A stretch of 64,000 nucleotides of DNA from Primula veris (GCA_963682055.1 OY821743.1:36540959-36604958); one strand, 5' to 3'. Positions 12,643 to 26,216 are shown, numbered from the stretch's first letter. Notes: generated by a model not told the origin, from the sequence alone. A program made the numbers and translations.

Positions 12643-12650
12643 AGTTCGAG

Positions 12651-15600
12651 ATGGATAAGCGGAGTTGGCCTTGGAAGAAGAAATCCGACAAGTCAGCAGC
12701 TGAGAAACCAGTTAATGCTTCAGACTCAGCTCCTCAGACTGATCAAGTAATATTACGATTCGACTTTTCTATTTATTATATTCTAATATTGTTATATCCT
12801 CTTTTGATCATTCTATCATTTTTCTTGCTATAGGAAATCAATAAAAAACCGAAATATGTTCAGATCTCGGTGGAAACGTATTCGCACCTCACTGGGTTGG
12901 AGGACCAGGTGAAGAATTATGAGGACCAGGTGAAGAGTTTAGAAGAAGAAGTTGATGAACTGAATGAAAAGCTATCATCAGCTGATATAGAGATTACTGA
13001 CAAAGAGAATATAGTGAAACAGCACAGTAAAGTTGCTGAAGAAGCTGTCTCGGGTATGACATTGTTCTAGTCGACATAAATATATCCATTCACACTTTTT
13101 GTTGATTCTGATTATCAATCAATGAAAAGAAAAGGCGGAATAGAAACAATAGGGTTTTCCAAATTTGTAAACTAAACAGCATTAGTAAGGCCAATAAGTC
13201 GAGATTTGTTCAAAGCATATTGGAAAACATGAATCTGAACTTATTGATAATTGTATATAAGAAATGGCAAAAGGTCCAAAGGTCTAAAAGTGCCAAGTTT
13301 CTTAAACATTGTACCAAAAAAACCTTAACACGTAAAAACTAAGGACCACTGGTAATGAAAATGATACTGTAGGAACCAAATTTGGTGGTTACTGATTCTT
13401 AAACTTAACAGTACCATGTATACTTTCCCCTTTGATTCAGTGAAAGCTTTCTTAAAAACTTATGTATTTCTATATATGTCGAAGTGAGATGATTACAAAT
13501 TTGTACAAAAACGTATTATCTGATTTTGAATTGTACCTTAAGCTTCAAGTTAGTAAGTGGTACCCTACCTGGCCTTTTTTTGCGCTTTGATACACTGCAT
13601 AGGAAGTATAAAAATAGTTGGGGACTAAATTGGAAATACACTGCAGAAGCGTAAAAAGACTGAAAATATAGTATAAAAATGTTTAAAAAAAAACTAAGTA
13701 ATAACCCAACTTGTGATGTTTCTCAATTTGTTAAACTGATTGTACTTAATCAAAATCAGTTCATTTGTTAGTGGACAAAATATGATTAACGTATTGAAGC
13801 AATAGAGTCAGAAAAGACTGTAACTTACGTCGGTATTACATTAAAAAAAATCCTATTTGTGCTCCAGGCTGGGAAAAGGCTGAAGCAGAAGCTGCAGCAT
13901 TAAAAGATCACTTAGAATCTGTCACCCTTTTAAAGCTAACTGCTGAAGATAGAGCCTCACATTTAGATGGTGCATTAAAGGAATGCATGAGACAAATTCG
14001 AGATTTAAAAGAGGAACATGAACGAAATTTACACGAATTTGTTCTCACTCAAACGAATAAGTTTGATAGGATGAAACACGAGTTCGAAACAGAAATGGCC
14101 AATCTAGACCAAGAACTGAGAAGGTCAAAAGCCGAAAATGCTTCTCTTTCCAGGTCTTTGCAAGAAAGGTCTAATATGGTAATCAAAATTAGCGAAGAAA
14201 GATCGCGAGCAGAGGCCGAAATCGAGTTGTTAAAAAGCAATATTGATTCTTGTGAAAGGGAAATAAATTCGCTCAAGTACGAAATGCATATACTTACGAA
14301 GGAGGTTGAGATCCGAAATGAGGAGAAGAATATGAGTGCCAGGTCAGCAGAAGTGGCCAATAAGCAGTATTTGGAAGGAGTTAAAAAGATAGCTAAACTT
14401 GAATCGGAGTGCCAAAGATTACGTGGGCTTGTTCGTAAGAAGCTACCTGGACCTGCTGCTATGGCCCAAATGAAATTAGAGGTAGAGAGCATGGGCCGTG
14501 ATTACGGAGACACTAGAGTTAGAAGATCACCCTCGAAACCACCCAGCCCACATTCACCACAATTTTCTGACTTCTCTATCGATAATAATATGCAAAAATT
14601 TCATAAGGAAAATGATTTTCTTACGGAGCGCTTGGTAGCAATGGAAGAAGAAACTAAAATGTTGAAAGAAGCTTTGGCGATGCGAAATAGCGAACTGCAA
14701 GCTTCCAGGAGTATGTGTGCTAAGACCATTAATAAGCTTCAGAGTTTAGAATCACAAGGTCAAAATAGTGATAACCACATTACAAGTCCCTTAAAAGCTA
14801 ATGTTGTGACCCCAAGTGAAAGGTTTTTAAGCCATAGTGCTAGCAGTCCGCCTAGTTTTACTTCCGTTTCTGAAGAAAATGATGACCAAGAAAGTTGTGC
14901 TGGTTCGTGGGCCACGGTTTTGGTGACGGATAAACCTAAAAAAGGTGAAAGTGCCAGTAATTTGGAGCTTATGGACGACTTTTTAGAGATGGAAAAACTG
15001 GCTAATTCGCCAAATGAAAATATTCCAAAAGCAGTGACAAATGGTCCAGACTCACATCTCAGAGAAAAAAATGAGACTGACTTATCTCCTAATGGCGTCG
15101 CAAATGCTATGAACTTGCTTGTAGAAGATTCAGAATCTGGTGCTGAGGTGTCTCCTTTGAAAAAACTTCAGGCAAGGATCTCCATGTTGTTGAATTCTTT
15201 GCCGGAAGATGCTGACGTGGACAAAATATTAGATGATATTAAAAAATCTGTACAAAAAACATCAGCTAATAAAGAATTATCCCCAGAGGAGGAAATTACT
15301 TTATCAGGTGATCGAAAACCAGATGATGTAGCATCCATTATAAACGACGAGCTGGCATTGGCCATATCTCAGGTACATGACTTTGTACAAGTCCTGGAAA
15401 AAGAAGCAATATCGTTACACGGATTATCATCTGATGAGGATGGATTAAGTCATAAGATTAGGAATTTCAGCCTCACCCTCGACAATATTATTCAAGGAAA
15501 AACAAACCTGACTGAGTTTATTCTCGATCTTTCGCATGTTTTGAATAAAGCGAGTGAACTTCATTTTAATGTTCTAGGGTTTAAGAATAGCGAGACTGAA

Positions 15601-17337
15601 ACAAACGGTTCTGATTGTATCGACAAAGTTGCTTTACCCGAGAACATAGTGGTCGGGGATAGATACGGAAATAATTGTGCTCATTTCTCAGATCCCGACA
15701 TTCCACATGAAGGGAATTATATCCCCACCATTGAATCAAATGGGAAATGCGATGAATTTGAAGAACTGAAACAAGAGAAAGAGGGGTTGGTTTTGGAATT
15801 GAATAAGAGTAATGAAAACTTCGAAAATATTAAGACTCGGCTACATGAGACTGAGCAACTTTTGGAAGAAACTAAATCGCAACTTGCATCTGCTCAGAAA
15901 ACAAACGGATTGGTTGAGACACAACTTAAGTGTATGGCCGAGTCGTACAAGTCTCTCGAAAATCGTGCTAATGAGTTACAAACTGAAGTGAATCTTTTGC
16001 AGGCGAAAGTAGAAAATCTTGAAAATGAGCTATTAACGGAAAAGAACAATAACCAGGATGCATTGACCAAGTGCAAGGATCTCGAAGAGCAACTACAAAG
16101 GTTTTCAATTAACCCTATTAATGCTTTTTGATCATTATCCTATATCAGTTTTGTTAATCAGCCAACTAAGTTTAATTCTGACAAATTTCTGGGTTTTTTT
16201 CCTACGTGTGTTTTGTCATTTTCAGTCTTACAGCTGGAGAAAAGAATAATCAGGTTAGCATTATACAACCATGTTTTCTTTCCTTTTAGAAACTCCTTAA
16301 TTGTTTTTATTCTCTTGTTGTCGATTCTCTCACATATTGTTTTGAATTTATCGTATATGGACTTGAGTCCAAGGCTCGATAGTGTTTCATTTTCTCAGTT
16401 CTTTGCATCCGCTCAACTCTGATTTATAATTCTCAAATGTCAATTCATATAAAAATTAACTATTAGACAAATATTCTGGCGCTACTATTAACTAGAGAGG
16501 TAATACCACTGAAAACTAATTCTATGTTAGGTTCGGTAGTTCACTTTGCCTCCTTTAGCTCTTTCCTTATGTAGTACAGTAAGTAGTTTCGGAGTAAAGA
16601 CGTTTTTTTTTTGCTCAAACGTTGTTTCGCCCAAACTAATTAACTAGAAGTACCATCGTAATAGCTATTCTTCTTTTTATGAAACGATACGTCAATCTGG
16701 CTCCTCGTATTCATTTCTCATGTAATGTTGGTCTCAATTGTCTCATATCTCGAATCTCATTGACGTACAGTTATATTGTTTTAAGAGCACATCCATCCTT
16801 TTCTGAAATAATAACATATTAAGTTGAGAATTGCTAAGTTGAAATTTAAGCACTTATGAACTTAATGTCAATAATACTGACCCTAAAACGATTGTTTTAC
16901 AATTGCAGGAGAAAGATTTAGCAGCTGCAACAGCGAAGCTGATGGAGTGTCAAGAAACCATATTTCTCCTTGGAAAACAATTAAACTCTCTCCGTCCCAG
17001 TACAGATATTACGGAATTGCCATTCAACAATAAGGCTCTCAATGGTGATCATTTATCAGAAGAAGAATCGAATATAGGCGGAATGAATTTACACGAATAC
17101 GATCAAATTGATAATCTGCAAAAATTTGGTGGCGAGTCCCCACTAGATACAGATACATATATTTCCCCCTCCAATGGCGATACAAACACTCCATTGAGAT
17201 CACCAATAAATTCAAGCAACTCGAAACACCGGCCCACTAAGTCTGGATCGTCTTCTTCGTCCTCAAACCCAACTCCTGAAAAAAATACCCGCGGTTTTAG
17301 CCGATTCTTCTCCACAAAAACCAAAAATGTTTATTAG
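12651..17337 (+). CDS. FPP: Filament-like plant protein (FPP), long coiled-coil protein
   Basis: Five coding exons: 12651-12746, 12834-13053, 13868-16100, 16226-16253 and 16909-17337. All borders are GT-AG, and the sum of 3006 nt gives 1001 aa without a stop. The N terminus MDKRSWPWKKKSDKS, the segment YVQISVETYSHLTGLEDQ (exon 2), the HLDGALKECMRQIRDLKEEH region (exon 3) and CQETIFLLGKQL (exon 5) are hallmarks of the plant FPP family. Most of the protein is heptad-rich coiled coil rich in E, K, L, S and N, with a Ser/Pro linker (SPSKPPSPHSPQF). The C terminus is basic (RGFSRFFSTKTKNVY). FPPs were described as partners of MAF1, a WPP-domain protein of the nuclear rim; the role of this copy is not shown here. 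I chose the ATG at 12651 because the in-frame ATG at 12633 lies before the 12642 acceptor. Exon 4 is only 28 nt. Confidence 0.93.
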
Positions 17338-17840
17338 CCATTTGTCACTATTGTGTTCTGGTTTCCAAGTGTCGTACTTTATCATAATTAGGAAAGAAAA
17401 TCGAAAAACAAAAGGTAGCGGACTTTGAAAATAAATTTTATCAAACCAGGACTTGATATGATGAAACATAAGTCAGTTGGCTCTTTATTTTAAGTGTCAA
17501 TTCAAGACCTTACTTGAAAAACTTCCACTGTAATTTTGTGCTTTTTGTAAGTCGATTTTGTTGTAGTTATTGCGTGAAGTCTATGTACATAATCTTCAGT
17601 GGCTTTGTTTGTTGGATTATTTGCCTGAACTACATCTTTATTTCTGTCTCTCCAATATATGTATGAATTTTATTGAACTTACGAGTGTTAATATAATTTT
17701 TTGGAGGTATGACTTACGAGCACGCCGAACAGTCGATGTAAAGTTTCTGTACAAGAATGTACGTCTTAACTATTATACAAGGTTAGAGCAGGCCTTCGAG
17801 CAAACGCTACAGCTTCCTTTTTTGTTTTCTCAAATTTAAA
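17338..17840 (+). other. FPP 3' untranslated region (inferred)
   Basis: The sequence after the TAG at 17335-17337 is less AT-extreme than the DNA beyond 17840. It carries AATAAA-like words (near 17431) that could serve as poly(A) signals. An 89-codon open frame at 17570-17839 has no domain and is most simply part of this UTR or its flank. The transcript end is not determinable. Confidence 0.4.
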
Positions 17841-20609
17841 AAAAAAAAAAATTACACCCTTTTCAACTTTTACATAACAATTTTATATTCACACAAAACA
17901 GCAATTCTCCATAAATTTACTTATTTTTTATTTTTTTTCTCACTTTCTAATTAATTTTATAATAAAGTAATAAACCCATGATATCTTTATATGTGATTTG
18001 CCCCCCAATGTTTAATATAAAATAATTATAAGGAGTCTTTTTGATTCCTTTACGAGGCTTATTGAACCACATTTAAAATTTGATATTTTGAAAGAGAAAT
18101 CTGATGCTTAATGTTTTCTTCTTAAAAGTAGCTATAATTCTCATATTATGGATACAAGATCAAATAAGAAATGTATAGGTTAGCTGTTGTTTTGTGTGAA
18201 TGTAAAAGTGTTATGCAAAATTAGAAAAAAAATATAGTTTTTTTTGTAAAATTTGAGGAAAAAAAAGAAAAAAAAAATTCAAATTTGGGAGAAGATCAAA
18301 AAGTTGCGAGTAACCTCGAGTAACGGGGGAGCAAGTTAAACTTTATTTAGAGTTTTTTCCCCTTACTTATAATAGAATATAATACTTGGCTATCAGGGGA
18401 AGCTAAGTGGGGACGATCGGGTGCCACGGCACCCCCATAATTTTAGAAATCCCAAGTGACGCAATTTTTTTTTAGTACAATTTCTTTTTAGGTGTAGATT
18501 TGACACCCCATAAAAATATGTTACTTGTACATATATTTTGACACCCCCCATTTACACATCCTGGCTTCGCTCCTGTTGGCTATAACAACTATTTTCTTAG
18601 AAAGTTTGTTGGTTCCTTTTACTTTCACAAACTTGGTTACATGGCCATCACGGCTAGTTTTCAACTTTTTCCGTTTAAGCTCAAAACAATTAATTTTTGG
18701 CGTTTTTATTTTGTAATTATTTAGACTAATATCTATTGAAAATGAAAAAACCAACAAAACTGATGATGGCGCATTAAATAATTTTAAAATATTCTGATGC
18801 CATCATCGTCCGTGAGTCTTGACTCGCTGCTCGAAAACAATTAATAATTTAAAAATCTTCCAAGTCTCAACCCCATCCTATAATAATGCAAATTTAATGG
18901 CCCATCTAAGTCCGAGCTTTGCCGGCCGATAGACCGACATGTATGACGAATAATGGATTGGGACCCAACAAGGGCTGTATAATGGGCTGGAAAGTAATAA
19001 TTTTGCTCATAACCCCAATCTCTTTTAGATCAAAAGATAGAAAAGCTATTTCCGAAGAGAACGACACGAAGTACTTAGCAATAATTACGCTCAGAAATGT
19101 TGAAGTTGTGTTAGTTTTTGACCAGGCGTATAAGATGTATATCAGTAGCTTAAGACGAATAAGTTTTCAATAGATTAAAACTTGAACCGAGTCGTAAAAT
19201 AGCATGAACTCTCTGGATTTGACTGTAAATGGATTGCAATATCATTCTATTTATTTGAATTTATATGTTTGTAAACTTCAGTGCTTTATATTGACAGCCT
19301 AACATTTACCGTCTAACGCCCTAAAATTCATCAACTCCAGCTTAAGTTGTGCCTATACAAATAGCTTATAGCTCGCGAATTTTCGAAGAAAATGAGTAAT
19401 AAAAGTAATCCTCAGGCCCTCATGAGATATATATTAAGATCATGATCAAATTTTGTTACTAGGTTAGCAATGTAAGTAGTAATTTTATCATACAAATATA
19501 CAATCGGTCCGCGTGAACAATCTAAAAGAGAGTGATGGAATCGGACCCTCCCTAATTAAGCATTATCGCCCGGGGATGTTCCATCGGATAAAAGAAATTC
19601 ATCATAAGTAGTGATCAGTGACTATTCATCTCTAAGAAAGAATATATTAGACGTAACGATTATCTGTGAGATTATTCTTATATCTTGTCTGGTGTATTAT
19701 AGATATATGAAGTTAGTTATTTACGACTATTAGTGTTTATTTGCACTCTGGATTAATCTTTTGATACATCTTTCTTGTGTTATTAATGGCAATGTTAATT
19801 GAATCTGTCTCATGATTTTGCTCACATGGATTCTCTGTTGATGATGTATAATCAAGTATCCCCACCACTAATTACTACTTACTTGTTTCATTCAAACAAT
19901 CAATCTCAAACATTGTTTTCTATTGATAATTTGCTTAGATCTGCAATTGTAAAATAGTATTTATAGAGCTTTAGACACTCAATTAAATTATTGTACAGGA
20001 TCATGATAAAAGAAGGCAAACTTTGTAAATTACTAAATTGAAACACCTAATAAGTCCACCGGCAAATCACGTCCCCTGTTACCCCGAATCTACCTATTAA
20101 ATGTCGAGAAAAATCATATCGATATAAAAAGTACGAAAGCAAAACACATCAATTGACTAAGATGTGATTAACCTGTGCTAACTAGTGAAAAGGACCAAAG
20201 AAATTGGCACCATTATACCTTTAATTACTCAAGAGACAGTATTAGTAATAAATTTCCAATAAATATATAACTTGGAAACTCTTACTTTTATCTAAAGACC
20301 ATATCTCTTCCTTACAATCTGTAGCCCAACTATAACTTTCTTTTACTACTTATGAGAGTGATGAAATGCAAAATCAATTAAATAAATCTATGATACATTG
20401 TAAAATATCAGTTTTTTTCTCGATATGGGATTTGAAATACGTTTTAGCCAGGTTTCTTCCATCTATCGTCCCGTAACACGTTCGGCAAACATCCAGGTCC
20501 AAAACACACCTGAAAATTCGATTTTGGTAGTTCATCAACGTAGGTTTTCTTATTAGTCATTATAAAAAAATATATTACAGTGGGATGAGATGTCTTTTCT
20601 CTTTTTTTC
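17841..20609. other. Gene-free intergenic DNA
   Basis: No supported gene. A transposon-tail-like segment at about 18400-18585 (GGCACCCCCATAATTTTAG through CATCCTGGCTTCGCTCCTG) resembles one at about 38685-38755 (TTTCTGGCTTCGTCACTGGC), so it is a dispersed repeat of unknown class. The open frames at 18521-18757 and 18919-19173 show no domain. Confidence 0.55.
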
Positions 20610-20614
20610 CTTTT

Positions 20615-21196
20615 TGTCAAAGATGTACAATTGCAATTACTAGAAGGTATGAAGGCTTTAGTACTGCAATAAATTTAATCAAAAGAATATATGCTAAACA
20701 AAATCTAATTTACAATTAACATCGGACCTGGTCGAGATAGTTAATGCTAAGTTCGCTCTTCTTATGCTCTACGTCGCATTTCATATTTTGTGTCAAATGA
20801 AGTCAATAATGTACAATTGCATTTTGTGTCAAATGAAGTCAAGAATGTACAATTGCAATTTACTAGAAGGTATGATGGCTTTAGTACTGCAATAAATTTA
20901 ATCAAAAGAATATATGCTACACAAAATCTAATTTAGAATCAACATCGGACCTGGTCGAGATAGTTAATGCTAAGTTCGCTCTTCTTATGCTCTACGTCGC
21001 ATTTCATATTATGTGTCAAATGAAGTCAAGGATGTACAATTGCAAATTACTAGAAGGTATGATGGATTTAGTACTGCAATAAATTTAATCAAAAGAATAT
21101 ATGCTACACAAAATCTAATTTAGAATCAACATCGGACCCGGTTAATGCTACGGTCGCTTCTCTTATGCTCTACATATTATGTGGCAAATGAAGTCG
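20615..21196. repeat. Tandem repeat, about 187-bp period, three units
   Basis: Units start with the word ATGTACAATTGCAA at about 20623, 20845 and 21032. Shared blocks include CTAGAAGGTATGA, AGTACTGCAATAAATTTAAT and AACATCGGACCTGGTCGAG. The first interval is 222 bp because a 36-bp piece (ending GTGTCAAATGAAGTCAA) is itself duplicated at the unit 1/2 junction. The second interval is 187 bp. The third unit has lost part of its centre (GTCGAGATA). Similarity between units is high, so the expansion is recent. Confidence 0.9.
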
Positions 21197-21940
21197 ATCT
21201 TATTTAAACTATGAAAGTCTTTTAAAATCACTTCTACTATATTTTTTTATATATTATTTTCAACATACTGATGTTCTTTAAGTTTGAAAATTATGAAAGG
21301 AGCAAAACTTATATACAATACATTATATCTTAAATTTGATACCTAATGTCATCACATTTTCAAGTTTAGAACATTAAGTTTCAATTAAAAATGAGGTTCT
21401 AAACACAACAAACCCTCTAAAATTAAGTGATTTTAGTGTATATAGATAAAGGGGGCCTCTATCTAAAAACTACTAAATAATTCTACTAAAATAGTAAAAT
21501 TCAATAAGAAGAAACAAAATACAACCATATTTTTCTTTAAAAAAATCCAATTATGTTTGTATTTCTCGAAAATTAATAATTTATGATACCGATAGAACCA
21601 CAGTTATAAAAGGATATTCAAGTAAAATTATTATCCGAGTGTTATATTGAATTTTTTGAATCAATACATTAGTTCAAGTCGGTACCTTAAGAATTTGTAT
21701 TCAGAAAACTTATTAGGTTATCTATGACTAGTTCATAGAGGTTTTAATGTAGATCGTTAGTAATGCAGATTAGTTAAAGAAACTAATTAAATTTTTTTAT
21801 CATAACTGGAAAAAAAACATGTTACAAAAAAGTAACAAAATATACGTTAAAATCAGCTACATGTTAAAACCGGTTAAATAAACTATATATATATATATTT
21901 TTATGGAACATATTTGGGCTGGTTGAGGCAACGAGGTACA
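21197..21940. other. Gene-free AT-rich intergenic DNA
   Basis: No gene or clear repeat structure was seen, only AT-rich sequence with (AT)n tracts. Confidence 0.6.
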
Positions 21941-22079
21941 CATTCATCCTAACTATATATATATATATATCTATTTAGTTTAGATCTTAATTACTTTTAA
22001 GTGAGTATTTTTTGTGAATATTTAAAAGTAATGTAGACCATTGAAAATAAACTAAATTGATGGTTAGGATGAATGTATA
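21941..22079. mobile_element. Small foldback element (MITE-like)
   Basis: The outer arms ACATTCATCCTAAC and GTTAGGATGAATGT are exact inverted matches. The inner arms TTAGTTTAGATCTTAATTAC and the matching right side (TTAAAAGTAATG through AAATAAACTAA) are imperfect. The whole 139 bp would fold. An (AT)n tract sits inside the left arm. No clear TSD. Confidence 0.6.
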
Positions 22080-22116
22080 AACATAGTGTTTTTTTTTTAT
22101 GTGTGTATACATCATT

Positions 22117-22151
<35 letters not shown>
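22117..22151. repeat. (AT)n microsatellite
   Basis: An uninterrupted AT dinucleotide run. A second, similar run lies at about 22461-22491. They account for the YIYIYI peptides in the open frames there, which are not genes. Confidence 0.9.
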
Positions 22152-22156
<5 letters not shown>

Positions 22157-22458
22157 CATTCTATTATAATAAGGCAACTCAAGTCAAATGAGACTGTCCA
22201 ATTTAACCATTTTTTTTCAAAAATACTCATATATTTTTTTATTAATTACAATAATACCATGCTCACATCAAAAAATAAAAAAATAAAATATAAAATAACA
22301 ACTAATAACACTATGTGTCTATCTTTAACAACCAAAATTTTTTTTAAGTCTTATACTATTTTTTTTATTATTATCCACGTATTTGTATCATAACTACACT
22401 TATTTTTTATATTTTAATTGCATTGCGCGTCACACACGCAACGCGTGGGGCACGATTA

Positions 22459-22494
<36 letters not shown>

Positions 22495-23166
22495 AATTAC
22501 AAGTATTGTTCTATAGTTTCATATTTCCAAGGGTTTGTCCTCATACTTCTAAATGAATCACTAATATTGTTCAAATATTTTAAAAAATGTAAAATAATTA
22601 GTCCCTCAAGCACTCTAGCTATTTTGAATGTTGAAAATCATATCAACAGATAAGTGCATGCTCTGTGTTGGTAATTTTACTCTTTATAGTATTAATTTCG
22701 ATCATACGATGAAACGTCACAATACTATGAAAATAACAACCAACGACTTTAGCAAGCCATATTATTTTACAAAAACGAGATTTGTCGGATACTTAAAAGA
22801 GTGAAGATGCGGAACAGAGAGAGGCCGGCAAGGACATCTTTATATACATGAATACACATGGACTTTTGGGTACATTGTCGAGGAAGTAGTTTTAAAGTGG
22901 AAAGAAAATATTGCTAATAGCATAAATGATATTTTCACTATACTTCATTAAAATATTGTTACATGAAATTCAATAAAATACTATATAATATCAGTTACAC
23001 ATAAATATAATTGTTGATTATCAACACTAGCTATCATCCGCTATAACGCATTTGGGATGTAAATTAAGTAGTCATATTTCATGGGAAACAAAATCTGGTT
23101 AGTCTAGACTCTAGGGATGTAAATTGTATTAAACCTCAACTATTTGTAGTAATATTCGTTAGCAAG

Positions 23167-23359
23167 CACTTCAAAATAATGTTTGATTTACCGATAGTCA
23201 AAAGCTGTCACAAGCCTGTCGCTAATTTAAAAAACTGTCACAAATCTGTCGCAAATTGGCTAAACTATCACAAAGCTGTCACAAAAATTGTAGTTAATAA
23301 GTTCGTAACAAAAAATACCGTAACTAATCCCGTCGCTATTTGGTTATTTTTTTGTAATG
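23167..23359 (+). mobile_element. CACTA-type MITE, copy 2
   Basis: The element runs from CACTTCAAAATAATGTTTGA to TTATTTTTTTGTAATG. It shows the family's series of CTGTCACAAA words and the block TTCGTAACAAAAAATACCGT. The flanks AAG and TAG match at 2 of 3 positions. About 193 bp, no coding capacity. Confidence 0.8.
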
Positions 23360-23721
23360 TAGGCTACTAGTAATAATCCACGCTAATGGCCTAAAACCCG
23401 CTAGAAATAGATTAGATACATTGTTTAAGTATTGTTAAATGAGTTATGTGAAATAAATTGATCATAACACAATTTATCAAAGTTTACACCAAGATTGAAG
23501 ACCATAAATAAGACTTCAAACACCTCTCAATTTTTTCAACCAACAACATTCTTCTTTTGTCAAAAAGTTTTTAGGGAATCGAAAAAACTGTTTCTTTTAA
23601 AACGTTAAAGAAAATATATCAGTTGAAATTGTCCGGTGGGTACGGACACTTTTGGTCCACATACCAAAGTTAAAAAAATCTATGCTTTAGTGGACCATCT
23701 TCAAATATACTGCTACACTAA

Positions 23722-23916
23722 TACTACAAAATAATATTTGATTTAGTAAGAGTTAAAAATTGTCACAAGACTGTCACTAATTGAATAAACTGTCACAAAT
23801 CTGTTGCAAATTGACTAAACTGTCACAAATCCGTCACAAAAACCGTCGCTAATAAGCTCGTAACAAAAAATATTGTCTCTAATCCTGTCGTTATTTGAGT
23901 ATTTTTTTTTATAGCG
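23722..23916 (+). mobile_element. CACTA-type MITE, copy 3
   Basis: The element begins TACTACAAAATAATATTTGA (first base changed from C) and ends TTTTATAGCG. The interior has the family words CTGTCACAAATC, AACCGTCGCTAATAAGCTCG and AACAAAAAATA. About 195 bp; the TSD is not clear. Confidence 0.75.
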
Positions 23917-23959
23917 TACCTTTCATTGATTTTCTCAATTAGGGGTAACAATTCACTGT

Positions 23960-25165
23960 TTATACTACATCATTCAAACAAATTTACTCAAATTTGTATG
24001 ATCAGTTTTAGTTAGTTTATACATTTTTTTTCATATATATTTATAATTATTTTTGGTTTTTTTTTAAATCAACGTATTATTTTATTTTTAAAATGTTTAT
24101 TCAAAGTAAATTTTGATCTTTAATACTCAAGTTCGTGTGGGCAAGTTTTACTTAGGTTATAAGTTATTTTTTTATGTTTAATTATTTGTTTGACAATTTA
24201 TAAAGCAGTTATACTACTAAATACCAATCCAAAAAAAAAATATCAAATTCTACAGATTTTTTTGAACAAACACTTTAGAAATAAAACCGATAACACGACC
24301 AAAAAACATGACTATAGTAACTTGATGAAATTTGAACGAATGCACGGATTATTATTTTTTTGTAAAAAAAAGACAAAAAAAAAACAAAAAAAAAACATTT
24401 ATATCCCCTCCTATATGTGCGTGAGTAAAAGATAACATAATTCACTGCCAATACACAAGTGGGTCTGCAAATTTAAGATAATTACTGTAGTGGGCCACTG
24501 TTTTGAATTATTAACCCTTTAACGCAGTAATTGGATAATAACTATCGGTTGGTTTATCCATTCTGGATATGTTGTGGTAAATTAAATGCAAACCAATCAC
24601 TTAAATTGAACTTTATCTCATTGTATCTAAAATAACCATAAAAATAAGTTGTTGTTGCCAAACAAGGATTCTCTTACTTAAAAGATCATCCGTATCAGTT
24701 ACCCGACCAGTTTATTTAAATTCGATGTAATAGTTATATTATTTAAGTTATTATAATACAATTTCAACATCAATTAATCTATCATCTCCATTATAACATA
24801 AAAATATTATTTATATATTGTTTAATAATTTACTTTCAACTTGTATTAAATTTTTAATATATATTTAAGAGAGAAGGTGATGAGAGAGGAAATAAAAAGT
24901 ATTATTTTAATTTATAAGTGAACAATTCATTCTTTTGAATTTGAGAGAATGAGATGAGTTTCTATATAATTGAGTGAACTACAGGGAAAGTGATTTGATA
25001 CCATTTTAACAAAAAAAATCTTATTTATAAAAGAAAGTGGTTGTTTAAGGTAACTGATGCATGCTGGTGCTCTAGTTATCCAGTAACGCTATAGAGCCAG
25101 ACTGGCTCAACCAGACTGAATATCAGACAGTCCTTTATGTAATTTTTAGAATTCTTTTGACACTC
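23960..25165. other. Gene-free AT-rich intergenic DNA
   Basis: No supported gene. The open frame at 24190-24435 is a lysine-rich product of poly-A runs. Confidence 0.6.
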
Positions 25166-25169
25166 AACC

Positions 25170-25500
25170 AAAACAAAAACAAAACTCCAAATATAATATT
25201 TATGAAACTCCAGTTGACTACACCAAATTTAAATATTAATTAAAAATATTTAAAATTTTAATGATTTTAGTATATTTTATTTGACTATTCAATAAAATAA
25301 AAAATCAAATATAATAGGTATGAAACCCTAGTCGAGACTACCATAAACTTAAATATTAATTAAAAATATTTAAAATTTTAATGATTTTAATATATTTTAT
25401 TTGACGATTCAACAAAATAAAAACTCAAATATAATATTATAGAACCATATTTGACACTACACTAAATTTAAATATTAATTAAAAATATTAAATATATGGC
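25170..25500. repeat. Tandem repeat, about 119-bp period, nearly three units
   Basis: The block TTAAATATTAATTAAAAATA occurs near 25229, 25349 and 25468. AATGATTTTAGTATATTTTA or its variant and TATTTGACTATTCAATAAAA or its variant follow in the first two units. The third unit is truncated. Units differ at scattered positions, so the array is older than the one at 20.6 kb. Confidence 0.85.
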
Positions 25501-26014
25501 CGAATAGTATACTCTTAAATTTCGGGGTGAAAATAAAATTTTAAATTTACATTAAGGACTGGTGTGTTGAGAGTTTGATTGAGTGTATCTGGCTCATTAG
25601 CATTATTGCTGGTTATCATTCAGTGATTTTTTTATTTATAGTTTTGATAATTTATAGTTTTTAATGACATCTAGTTATAACCGTTTATGTTGAAATAAAT
25701 GAGCAGTTGTCCAAAATAAAAATAAAAATTGTCATCTAGTTACATGATATAACAGAAGTAAAAAATGAACATGTTCAAGTGCCATCTCAAATGCGTCTAA
25801 AACTTACTATAATTACTTTGTTGCTAACTGACCAATATTTCTAGTTAAATAGAAATCATTGTAGTTAAAACGTTGGCAAACAAAATTTATAATAATTTTT
25901 GGCTAACTGACCATATATTGTAGTGATTGTATAATGTATTTATATATTTTCAGGGGTGATCCTGAACTAAACTGTATCAGACATTTAGTTTAGGTGCCGA
26001 TATATTGTCAAGTA

Positions 26015-26216
26015 CTCCACCCGTTCCTATTTAATTGTTCATTACGAAACTATGTGCAATTTTTAAAAGTTGATCATAGAGTTCAAATGTTAAATTTTAT
26101 GATTAGATTTAAAAAAAAATCAATTTCAACAATTTTGATACAAGTTATAACCCGATCAAAATTGCACGTAGTTTCGTGATGAACAGTTAAATGAAAACGG
26201 AGGGAGTAGTCGATAA
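26015..26216. mobile_element. Stowaway-like MITE, copy 1
   Basis: The left end CTCCACCCGTTCCTATTTAA and the right end TTAAATGAAAACGGAGGGAG are inverted, with TA on both sides (26013-26014 and 26217-26218). The interior blocks TTGATACAAGTTATAA and CAAAATTGCACGTAGTTTCG are shared with 60108-60343. The CTCCCTCCGTTCC terminus with a TA duplication is typical of Stowaway (Tc1/mariner) MITEs. Confidence 0.85.

Noticed and set aside
12633..12650. Upstream in-frame ATG adding MYLEFE to FPP
   Set aside because: It lies before the probable acceptor TGTACTTAG (ending at 12642). FPP proteins begin with the MD-RSWPWKKK pattern that starts at 12651.
22073..22653. Open frames with YIYIYI stretches
   Set aside because: They are produced by (AT)n microsatellites.
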